64,000 nucleotides of DNA, from the NCBI GenBank assembly GCA_014281115.1, contig JACONQ010000007.1, positions 2,108,001 to 2,172,000 on the forward strand, written 5' to 3'. The stretch's first letter is position 1. Each line of letters begins with the position of its first letter. A program made the position numbers and the translations under genes. Below the pieces are notes generated by a model, which worked only from the letters and a program-made list of their open reading frames with translations, searched no databases and was not told the origin of the DNA. Shown here one piece after another: positions 30,442-40,209 of this stretch. The stretch comes from Laburnicola sp. R22_1. Its lineage: Eukaryota; Ascomycota; Dothideomycetes; Pleosporales; Didymosphaeriaceae.

Positions 30442-33400
30442 TTCCTAGGCCCGCTTTGGGCGTCTGCTTTCGGAGCCAACGCACGGTTGCGGCCCTGCCG
30501 ACGCCGACCTCCCGCCCGACTTGACCTCGAGACCCCCACCACTCACCTTCATCCTTTGTTTTTGTGTGCGCTTCCTTTGTCGTCTGCTTTGCTTTCGCCT
30601 TCACTGGTGTCCTGGCCCACGCGGACTTGCTCTAGTCTGTTCCAGCATTTCTTCCAAGGATGATTCTTCGACACCGCCCGGGCAAACGAAAGACACTCGA
30701 CTGCAATTAGGGCAAGAGGCATGAAGCGTCTTCACAAGTGTTGGACATGTCTCTGCGAGAAACCACCTTTTTTTTGTGAACAAAGCTGCATCCCGCAACT
30801 ATACTATAGTAAACAGGGAGCTCTGCTTTTTTTGTCATGTTATTTGAGATGCAAGCCTTTGTCGTTCTACCCCTAGGTAGTTAATTAACAACACATACTA
30901 TAGTAAAAGAAAATCTAGCTATAACCTTTTTTTCTGTGTACCAGCTCTTAGCACAAAAAATCTTGAATACATGTGATCATGTGGTCTGACTGTGAAGTGC
31001 CTGTGGGTCTCGGCCGAGACCGGGAGAAACCACCTTTGATCGGCCCTGCCGGATATCCGCATCCAGGCAAGTTCACCCTCTCAACTTTCACCGTCGAGAG
31101 ATGTAGTGGTGCGTGCACACTTGCAAGCTTCCAAGCTTCCAAGCTTCCACACGTGCCACAGCCCGAAAGTTCCACAACTCAGAGTTCCAACGTTCCACAA
31201 CTCAGAGTTCCAACGTTCCACAACTCAGAGTTCCAACGTTCCACAACTTAAAGTTCCAAAGTTCCACAACCAAAGGCAAAGTCCCACACCCAAGGTTCCA
31301 AAGTTCCACATCTCGTGAGATTCCATGAGTCAAAGTGCCATCACACCCGGTCATGTGACTATGGCGGTGCAGGTGCCCATGACAAAGGAGGTGCCCAGCT
31401 GTGGCGGTGTGATCACGACCGCAGAATTCAAGACTCTCCGACGCAGAAGTACCCATCGACAGTCTGGGTGACCTTACAACCGCCGTGATAGCTTGGCCGA
31501 GCTTCGTCCGTTATCTTTCGAACCGCCTCACCGTTCGCCTAACTTTCCATCTGTAGGTATTCGACGGGCTTGGTGGATTTCAAGACCGTACGAGTTCTCG
31601 CCGCTACCAGGCCATGTGGACTCCGGTGAAAGAGTTATGCATTCAATAATGGAGTCTGCCCGAGAGAATGTGTGTTTAACGCCGGCTTCTATAGCACCTC
31701 AAAGTAATAATATATCTCTGCTCACCAGCTTCTAGTTCAGATGCAGCGTCCATTGGACAGATCTCTTGTCCTCTAACTTGGGACTGTACGATTGGAACCC
31801 ACACATGTTTGGCATGGTCAAGGAAACGGCAGTCTCGAGGTCTTCATGCAGTCTTTTAATAAACACCACCCATCTGCCTGCCGCAGTAGCGCGTTTCCAA
31901 ACGACAGGGCGCTTAACTATGGGGCAGCGGACATGCGCGTTAACTAGCAAGTATTCGTCACAGCCCTGTCCGTGATCAATTGCAGCCGGTTGCACAGTCC
32001 ACGGCGACAACCTTTCCCGATCCTTGCCATCGCCCGACGCCCCCCATCGGTATAGGCCAATGACACGAACACTCGGAGTATCCGTAGATTAAAGTTTCGA
32101 GGGCGTTTTGGATCGGGCTCAGGAATGGTCTCCCTCGGTCTCTTCCGAACGGCAGCATCCTTGCAGTTACCAAAGATATACCGTAGTATTGGCCAAAGTG
32201 TCAAACCACTAGCTGGGGATGGGAGGGAAAGGGAAATTCAGTCACCGGGCGCTTTCCAGAACAAGTGAGTAATAGCTTCTGGGCAGTGTGATCAACGAGA
32301 ATCCTTGCCGCCAGGAACTAGCAGTCTGACGATTGCGCAAGATTCTACTCTTGAAAAGACATGGGCTCTGTGGAGTATTCTAAACGCGGCAGCGAGCATG
32401 ATGACGTTGTGTTTCTGACGGAGACACGACACCGGGAGCCTGGGGGAGTACCGTAGACCCTGAGGGAAATTGCGGGGTCGCAGCGCGTGTTGGGCCGCCA
32501 AGTGGTCTTTTACAAGAAAACCACTCCCTGCCCGAAATCCACGCTCCACGGCCGCACTATCCCCTAGGGTGCATGGTGTGGCACGAGACGCATCAACAGC
32601 GCCATGGGTGTGCAGTGACAATGTGTGTCAATCACCTGCCAAAAGCTTAGCCTAGCTTATGTGCACTGCGCCCCCTACCCTCCCGCTGCGGGGAAGCCTA
32701 GTAGCTGCTAGCACTGCCATCATCGGGCGCGGGGCGTCGTGATTCTTTGACACGAGTGTGTTTCGATCCTAGTTGGCCAAAAAGTCTCTCCGGACCGATG
32801 AACAGCCTCATGAGCTGACAGCTTTCGAGCCTCCAAGGTCACTATACTCGTCCTGTCATGCTGCACAAGACTCTTCTCAAGCTTTCTTGAGCGCTCGGCG
32901 ATCTGGGATCTGCCCACCCCCTGTCGCCTTCTCGTTACTTGCACCAAAATGGCTAGTCTCAATATTCCACCACAGTGTGCAGACACCGCGGCGCCCAGGC
33001 ACTGACACTGCAACACAAAGCCACGTCTTCTGGGGTCTAGGACTACCCGGCCGCTCTTGTTTCGCACGTCGGCACCAGAAATGGCTCCGTGTACCTGTCT
33101 AAACGTATCGCTGGTACATGTTGCCCATGTTCGATACTGACGACCCCACAATAGGAAACCCCCACAGACGCGTGCAAGGGACATTCGGCCTATTGCGGCC
33201 TTGTTCAGTACGTAGTCTACGCCGCAATGTCTGTCGTCTTCCATGCCCTTGTCGGATCCATCTTGTCTGATGGTGGGTGACACTGTTGCGCTATTCGGTG
33301 ATTGGCCTCGGCTGCCTTCAGTGTGTTAATATGTGGACACAAATGAATCCTTCGGCGTCCAGTCCTTGACTGTATCCTAGCGCCTGGATATAATTCTTGT

Positions 33401-33550
33401 AACCTATGTCGCAACATTTATAGAATGCGAGTGAGCTTCCCTACTGTCCCACTATTCTCAGTATACTTATCTGCAATCCGCCTTGCTGTTGTTCTCATGC
33501 ACTACCCCTCTCCCTTCTTCTACACTTTCTCCTTATCCGTCTAGAACACA
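30442..33550. other. Gene-poor stretch of about 3.1 kb
   Basis: No frame with a recognisable protein, domain or plausible intron pattern occurs between the family C element and the sulfate permease. It contains short A/T tracts with repeated ACTATAGTAAA (30800-30915), the minisatellite near 31130-31290, and several frames of 60-187 codons without coherent composition. The last 130 bp are pyrimidine-rich and probably the promoter and leader of the permease gene. Confidence 0.5.
31125..31290. repeat. Minisatellite, 23-bp unit plus shorter flanking repeats
   Basis: AAGCTTCC is repeated at 31125-31150. Then AGTTCCAACGTTCCACAACT with CAG makes a 23-bp unit in about three near-perfect copies between 31170 and 31260. 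Degenerate copies (AGTTCCAAAGTTCCACAACC) continue to about 31310. The GTTCCA core recurs twice within each unit. Confidence 0.85.
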
Positions 33551-35735
33551 ATGGGACTCTTCAGTAGGACCAAGCAAGTTGTATCCGACGATCACACCAT
33601 CCAACGAGCTCGACGAGATGGAGTGCGAGCAATTCGCGCTCTCCCCCGTGCAACGGGTCACTATCTCGGCGACAAGGTACCCGTCGTTCACTGGCTTCCG
33701 CACTACAATCCGCGATGGCTTCTCAATGATACTCTCGCGGGCATCACTGTCGGTGTGATGCTTATCCCTCAAGCTCTGGCGTACGCGAAGATTGCAACAA
33801 TCTCAGGAGAATTCGGTCTCATGAGCAGCTGGCTGCCCAACTTTCTCTACTTCTTCATGGGCACATCAAAGGGTCAGTAGCCAGATCCCATCCCTTGTTG
33901 TACCTCAGCATTGCTAACAGCAATAACAGACATGTCTACGGGCCCTACCTCCCTGCTTGGTCTATTGACCGCTGAAATCATCAAGGACTACATCAGCGAG
34001 GGCTTCTCTGCACAAGCTATCTCCTCCATGGTGGCCATGTGCGTGGGCATCTACTGCTGGATCTTTGGCCTCCTGAAACTCGGATTCCTGCTCGAGTTCG
34101 TCTCCATACCAGTTCTCCACGGCTTCATCTCCGCTGTCGCCATCGTCATCATGCTCGGTCAGATCCCGTCGCTCTTTGGCGTAAAGGTCGGCTCGGGAAC
34201 AGCGAACAGAATTCATGATCTGTTTGCACAGATTCCGGTGCGTCTGTGTACGATGCTGTATCTGTGACGTGGCCATCTAACATTGTGTAGGATTTCAAAG
34301 GCCCCACCGTCGGTGTGGGCTTGGGAGGCATTGTGCTGCTGGTCGCTCTGCAGAAGGTGGGTCAGAAGTGGGGCGGCAAGCACAAGGCTATTTGGTTTTT
34401 GGGTCTGGCTCGCAGCGCCATTGTTCTTGTTCTTTTTACGGGTATCTCCTATGGGGTGAACAAGAACATTGATCTGGAGAAGGATGATCCCGTGTTCGCG
34501 CTGAGCAAAGTCCGGGTATGTGCCTTTCTATTGTGACTACAAGAACCCTGCTGATGCTCCTACAGTCAAACGGAATCAACGCTCCAAAAATGCCACCGGC
34601 CGCGCTCTTCTCGGGAGTATTCCCTCGAGCCATCACACCCTTCTTAGCCGCTGTCATCGAACATCTCGCTATCGCCAAAGGCTTCGCCCGCAAGAACGGC
34701 TATGTCATCGACCCTGCACAAGAGCTCGTCTACCTGGGTACGACGAACTTCTTCAACAGCTTCTTCTCCTCAATGACTGTCGGCGGCGCCATGTCACGTA
34801 CAGCCGTCAACTCTGCCAGCGGTGTCAAGTCCCCAGTGTGGGCCATCATCGCGGGCGGCGTCGTCATCCTCTCCATTTTCCAGCTCAGTCCCGCTCTCTT
34901 CTGGATCCCCAAAGCGACCCTGGCGGCCATCATCGTCATGGCCGTCTGGTCCATCATCTCCCCACCCAAGATCTTCTGGCACTTCTGGAAGACATCCTTT
35001 GTCGACTTCGTCGCCTCCATGCTCGCCTTCTGGCTGACGCTCTTCGAGTCGAGCGAGATCGGCATCGCCACCGCCGTCGGCTTCCAACTCGTCTACCACA
35101 TCCTCTACACAGCCTTCTCGCGCGTCCGCCGCATCACCACGCTCACGCACAACCAGCCCCCCATCAAGTCCGCAGACATACCAACCGACACCCAAGTCCT
35201 CAAGCCCCACCAGTCGCTCATCTTCTACAACGCCTTTTCCCTTACCGGCCAATGCTTCGACTCTCTCCAGACATACTCCTCCGGCGCAAACGTCTCCTTC
35301 GAAGTCCACCGCGCCCAACGCAACTGGAGCACAGCCGGCGAGCGTCGCGCCAGACAGCTCCGCAAGCGCGCTGGCATCGTCAACGAGCCTAGCCCTCTGC
35401 ACGTCGTCGTCATAGACATGAGCATGGTAGTTACCATCGACACTACAGGTCTTACTGCGCTGCAGGATCTCAAGGCCGACTTGGAGCGGTACGCGGGGAA
35501 GACGGCTGAGCTGCGGTTTGCGAATATGCATGATGGGGTGCGGGATCGGTTTAGCCGGTTCGGGTGGGAGTTGTATGATGGTGGGAGCTATGATGATTAT
35601 AGTGAGAAGGTGGGTGAGGGGGCGAGGAAGGGGAATGCGGTGTTTATGTCTGTGGCGGATGCTGTTATGCAGAGGAGGGAGGGGAGGGAGGTGGAGGTGG
35701 ATGAGATGAGGATTGTGGGGAATGAGAAGGTTTGA
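33551..35735 (+). CDS. Sulfate permease (SulP/SLC26 family)
   Basis: Four exons (33551-33872, 33930-34237, 34291-34515, 34566-35735), all with GT-AG introns of 50-57 bp, give 674 residues. SulP proteins take up sulfate or related anions across the plasma membrane. The N-terminus has NDTLAGITVGVMLIPQALAYA, the SulP entry motif. About a dozen membrane helices follow, including LLEFVSIPVLHGFISAVAIVI and GTTNFFNSFFSSMTVGGAMSR with its conserved Asn-Phe and Ser-Arg-Thr. The C-terminal STAS domain (PLHVVVIDMSMVVTIDTTGL and ELRFANMHDGVRDRF) lies in the cytosol. Length fits fungal Sul1/Sul2-type transporters. The substrate could also be another anion such as molybdate. Confidence 0.93.
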
Positions 35736-36128
35736 GGAGGGGGTATGGGAGGCGGCTCTGCTCGCAACGCTTGTAACGGTTGTAACGGTTTTCCTTATCG
35801 TCTTGTTGCCGGCCAATGACGAAGGAGTTTTTTTCTTTCTTTTGGTAGCTTCTGGTTCTTGTTGGTACATTCGTTTTTGAGTCCATCGGGAACGAGGTGA
35901 TGCGGATAAAAGATGAATGAATGACATATGACATTGGAATGACAACCATTCTTTCTTGCCTGGCGGTTAGTCTAGTTGAAACACACACTCCTTGCGCTAT
36001 GGTGCTGATCGTGGATTACCATCGTGTATTCATTCAGACATTATACTCTACGTACAATAAAGCCCGTAGGTATCGCATCGATCCTCTGGAAGAGCTGACC
36101 AAAGCCGTCTCCCTTGTACGCCTCATGC
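35736..36128. other. Convergent intergenic region
   Basis: Holds the 3' UTRs of the sulfate permease and of the minus-strand gene to its right. No other feature was seen. Confidence 0.4.
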
Positions 36129-36835
36129 TCACACATCCCCACGCTCATCATCGCACAGGAAGACAATACTCATCCGCTCGGCATTTGTAGCTCCAATCTT
36201 CATGTCGCCCACGGCTGGCCTCTTGATCTTCGATAATCGTGTCATGCCGAGTGTTGACTCAGGAGACTCGTGCAGCCTATCTGTGCTGCTGAAATTGATG
36301 TGCTGCCGTGGTCGAGGAGCCGCTCGACGGGATGACTTATTGCATAAGCTCCCGATTCCAGGAAGAAGAAAAAAAAGAGAAAAACAAGTCAGGCATCGAA
36401 AATACTCACCCCCGCCCACCCACTCTCCCTCTTCTGCAACTTCGGCCTCAAAACCTTCCTATCCCTCCGCGGTACCCCCTCGATACGGTTCCAAAAGCAA
36501 TCCGTGACTTCGATCAAGCCGCCGCACGCCATATACAGGGCCTCGAAGTCGACCCTCTCGATGAAGCTGAAGTTGTCGGCGGTGCCGTTTTGGCACTTTT
36601 GGAGGTGGAAAAGCGTTCTTTGGAGGTCGCGAGGAGAGGGGGAGATGGGGGTGGGCGCAGATGGGACAGGAGGGGGTGAGCGGCTGGTTGAGGAGGCAGG
36701 TTGCGCGGTGGTGGAGGGCGGTGACCGGGGGGGGTGGGGGGGGAGGGCGCGGGCGCAGAAGAGGGAGCATGTTTTGCTTGGTGGGGCGGAGTTCGTGGGC
36801 GCGGTGGCTGCGTTGGGTACGTTTGTGGCTTCCAT
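36129..36835 (-). CDS. Small protein of unknown function
   Basis: Exon 1 (36835-36410) and exon 2 (36335-36129) joined over a GT-AG intron give about 210 residues. The first 75 residues are Pro/Ser/Ala-rich. A compact, conserved-looking part follows: LQRTLFHLQKCQNGTADNFS and VDFEALYMACGGLIEVTDCF, then WNRIEGVPRRDRKVLRPKLQ. Exon 2 is polar (MTRLSKIKRPAVGDMKIGAT). Exon 1 is clear; the acceptor of exon 2 is chosen because it preserves the frame. I recognise no family. The opposite strand here also has long open frames because of strong C/G skew, but none looks like a protein. Confidence 0.5.
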
Positions 36836-37204
36836 GCTAAGGTGGAGGTGGTGTTTTGTTGGGGGTGGGATGGGCTTGGCGGCAGGATACGATGGGGAGG
36901 ACTGCGCGGGTTCAATGGTCGGAGCCGGGCTGTAGTTTGGCGGAGCAGGTTAGGCAGGTTGACTTTTTGGAGGCCGGGCGGGTGGTGGTGTTGCGCTGTG
37001 TGGGTGTGTGTAGGGTGGGCGGTGTGGTTGAGTCAACAAGTGGACGCTCTTGTGGGACTATTGTCTTCGACTTGGACAGCTCACGTGCCTCGTGGTGCCT
37101 GATTGTATGGGCTATGACCACTCAGGGATGTGAATAGATTGAAGCGTGATCAACAGAGTGAAAGGCAGGGGTAGTATGCGCCTTGGCACCCTCGATGAAG
37201 GCGG

Positions 37205-37364
37205 CAGCGTTGTCAACGTACCGTAGCGAATCTACGGCCCGTAGCGGCTACATGTAGCCGAATAGGGCACAGTATACATATTGGCCCTTGCACGGCTCCA
37301 CGGTGCAGTATTTGGCCTATGCAACTACGGGCCGTAGATTCGCTACGGTACGTTGACAACGCTG
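37205..37364. mobile_element. MITE, hAT-like, 160 bp with perfect 40-bp inverted repeats
   Basis: The 40 bp at 37205-37244 (starting CAGCGTTGTCAACGTACCGT) are repeated without a mismatch in inverted orientation at 37325-37364. An 8-bp direct duplication, GAAGGCGG, flanks the element at 37197-37204 and 37365-37372. An 8-bp target duplication and a CAG-starting terminus are features of the hAT superfamily. It codes for nothing and must depend on a transposase elsewhere. It lies 98 bp beyond the stop codon of the MFS pump gene. Confidence 0.92.
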
Positions 37365-37462
37365 GAAGGCGGTAAAGACATAGATTCAATCGCAAACCAT
37401 TCTTATCGGCACGCCTATCGCTTGAGTATCTCATCTTATAAATCTCCTCTCACAACCGTTAA

Positions 37463-39370
37463 TCAAGCTTTACCTCCATGCGCTTTGTGCGCCGCCCCTC
37501 TCTTTCTATCAAGATGAATCTCGACATGATTTGTGAAGTACTTCGAAGGATCCCGCACAACAATAGCAGCCAAGAGTGCAATGACTCCAAATGGAATCGA
37601 AGCAAGCCAAGTTACTCGGAAGGCATAAGCGTAGGCATATCGAGCCGCTCTAACGCATGAGTCGAAGACATCGGTGGTAACCTGTGTTTTGGCAACCTCT
37701 ACCGGGACGCCCACAATAGCAAGTTTTACAGCCTCCGCTAGCTCGCTTATACCCGATGGATTCACATTCTCGGCGAGAGCCGTCGCTGCAATTCTCTTTG
37801 TAACCTCCTTCACTGCTGTCTGGTCGAAGATGGACGAAAAGATCACTGATCCGATTGAGCCGCCTACTGATCTGAAGGTGCCGATCAGCCCAATTGCAAC
37901 TCCGAGATCTCGCTGCGGCACATTCAGTGAAGCGGTGGTATAGCAGTTCAGCGTAATCCATCCAAATGGGAACATGGCGAGGAATTGCATTGCCATGAGC
38001 CAGTTGAGGTTTGTTGGTGTGACGAGAGCCGCGAGGCCAAAGAACAGCGTTTGCATGAAGACGGCGAATGTAAGCTGATAGTGTACATGTTTGATGTAGT
38101 GGACGAGAGCGGGTACAAGGCATCCGCCTATAAGTTGGCCGAATCTGCTTCAGGTTAGCTTGTCTCCCCATTGTTGATGACACAATACTTTTATGCAGAT
38201 CGATTTTCAAGTGTTGATAAGTAAGACTCACCCAGACGGCAGCGAATACAACCCGATCTTAATCGGATCCGAGGTATGTAGATAGAGGATCGTTTGCGCA
38301 TTCAGTGCCGAAGCCGCGTAGAATACCATCCCCGCGACGAACACCAAGACAATGAGTGAGGAGAAATCCCGAAAGCTCTTGAAAAGATACCACGGAAACA
38401 GTGGATCCGCAGGGACAAAAGCATCGTAGACAAAAGCGCTCACGAACGTAACAAGCCCTAGTATAAGGGGAGCAATTGTTCCAGCAGAGTTCCACGCATA
38501 CGTATTTCCACCTGAGTTGAGTCCATAGAGGAACACAACAAGGCCGGCCGCGAAGAGAAACGCAGCGACGAAGTCCAGTTCTTTGAATTGCTGCCATTTC
38601 GTTTTGCGATCGGGTCGCGGATGGCTCGGTGGGAAGTAGACGAGGAAAGTTCCGATAAAACTGAAGGCGCCGTATCCGATGCACAGGTAGAACATGATGC
38701 GCCAGCTTGCTTTGGATACCATGGTACTTGCGAGAATAGTAGAAGGAACTGCCCAGCTGGCGAGATTGAACTCTGTCCACGCGAGGCCTATACCGCGGTA
38801 CTTGTTTGGCAATATCTCCGAGATACCTGATGCACTGTTAGAAAGAGAATACAGAATTGAAGATGAGTTTTGGAATGTACCAGCATAGGCGACAGATACT
38901 ACACCAATACTCACTCCCAGAATGACTTCTCCCGCGATCAACTGATTCATCGTCTTACTGGTACACGCAACGATGCCACCAATAACAGTCAAAAATTGGC
39001 CGAAAAGGATAACAGGCCGTCTGCCGAAAATGTCTGATATCTTTCCAGCGATGGAAAAGCCAACAGCTGCTGCGGCTCCCCACCCAGATGGGATCCAGAA
39101 GTCTATGTTGGCGCCACCGAGCTTTTGTGATAGTTGAACCAGGATGGGCGTGACCAGAATGAATCCAAACATGATGGGGCCGGTGAAGGAGGTGCCGAGA
39201 AAGAGAGCGGACAGAATGACGGGCAGTGTGAGTTTTTGTGCATGTTCGGGATTGTCTTCAAGCGCGGCTTTGTGAGGATCTGAGTAGCCGGCAGGGAGTT
39301 GGTCATCTCTGTGAAGCTCAGATTCTACTGTGGCTGTGAAGTCCTCCTTCTGCGCTGGCGTCTCTGCCAT
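37463..39370 (-). CDS. MFS efflux pump, TRI12-like (14-helix type)
   Basis: Exon 1 runs 39370-38232, then an 87-bp intron, then 38144-37463. The splice restores SLPSGFGQLIGGCLVP. The protein is about 606 residues, or 588 if a 54-nt in-frame GT-AG segment at 38827-38880 is also an intron. Helix 2-3 has the MFS motif (GKISDIFGRRPVILFGQ). ISEILPNKYRGIGLAWTE is the loop typical of the trichothecene/siderophore efflux group. Many hydrophobic helices follow on both sides of a central basic loop (PRPDRKTKWQQF). The C-terminus is basic and cytosolic (HLDRKRGAAHKAHGGKA). It is expected in the plasma membrane as a proton-driven exporter of small molecules. No biosynthetic gene cluster surrounds it, so its substrate is open. 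Confidence 0.88.
38827..38880 (-). other. Possible in-frame intron within the MFS gene
   Basis: This 54-nt stretch begins GTACAT, ends TCAG and has a CTAAC branch-like site on the coding strand. It encodes a polar TFQNSSSILYSLSNSASG inside an otherwise continuous conserved block. Removing it gives VAYAGISEILPNKYRG. Confidence 0.6.
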
Positions 39371-40209
39371 TTGTTCAGATGGTCCAGTTTAACAGTCGTT
39401 TGAAACGTCGGTGTGGTTTTCTATCTTGAAAAGCAGTAAGTCAGTGGACACCTGGCGTCTTAGGTGCTTTATCAGCACATACACGCCGATCGTTATCGAG
39501 CTCGAGCGGTTTGAAGGCGATTTCGAGGGGCCAAGCAAGCAGTACAAGCGCGGAGGAGACGAATTTATTTGTCTGGGAATGAAGGAGTGCATGAGAGCGC
39601 GACGACGCTATTGGAATATGTATGCAGCTGCCGAATTTACGCGAACAGGAATGCGCATCTATGTGGGGGAAATGTGGGGGGAAATGTGGGGGAAATGTGG
39701 GGCAAGGCAACAAGTCGAAGGCTACACGTGATCTCGGCGTTTTTACACCACCATCCCCTCACGTGGCGTTACCCAAGGCCGGCACTACCATTTCGCCAAG
39801 GTGTACACATCGGGCCGGCCATGAATCTGAATCTGACTGCAGTTGCCAGGACATCCAAGGTAAGCACGGTCGTGACAATTAGGAACTTTGTCTCATGAAC
39901 AGAACGCAGAAGGACCGCTTGCATTCATTCATTCATCATTCATATCAGTTGATAGTCGACCTAACCTTTTACAGATTGCGAGACGTAACAGCAAGGACCA
40001 CTTGCATTCACAACACCAAGAAAAAAAATTCCAAGACGATCCGCACGCATGGAACCGGAATACATGCGCCTCCATCCTCGGAATTGGTAGCCTAGGCATG
40101 TCCTACCACGCTACCCTATCAGAAGGCGGCACAGCGTACGAATACTACATCCCAAGTAGTCTAGCCGTCGGTACTCTGGTCCCATGGCGACCATCCAACG
40201 CCATCCATA
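39371..40209. other. Intergenic region with short G-rich repeat
   Basis: Upstream region of the MFS gene. A GGGGGAAATGT-type unit is repeated four times at about 39664-39704. No supported gene was found. The region ends at the TA target of the second family C element. Confidence 0.45.

Noticed and set aside
31106..31328. Short frames reading through the minisatellite
   Set aside because: The repeat is open in more than one frame by chance; translation is a simple repeat without start context.
32720..33283. 187-codon minus-strand frame in the gene-poor stretch
   Set aside because: Composition is rich in Arg, Cys and Gly without helices or motifs and there is no plausible start context or neighbouring exon.
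34794..35945. 383-codon minus-strand open frame opposite the sulfate permease
   Set aside because: It is a shadow of the GC-rich codon positions of the permease exon; composition is incoherent and no domain or intron pattern supports it.
36504..37102. Plus-strand Gly/Trp-rich frames of 122-143 codons
   Set aside because: They lie opposite the minus-strand small gene and its upstream region and arise from strong G skew.
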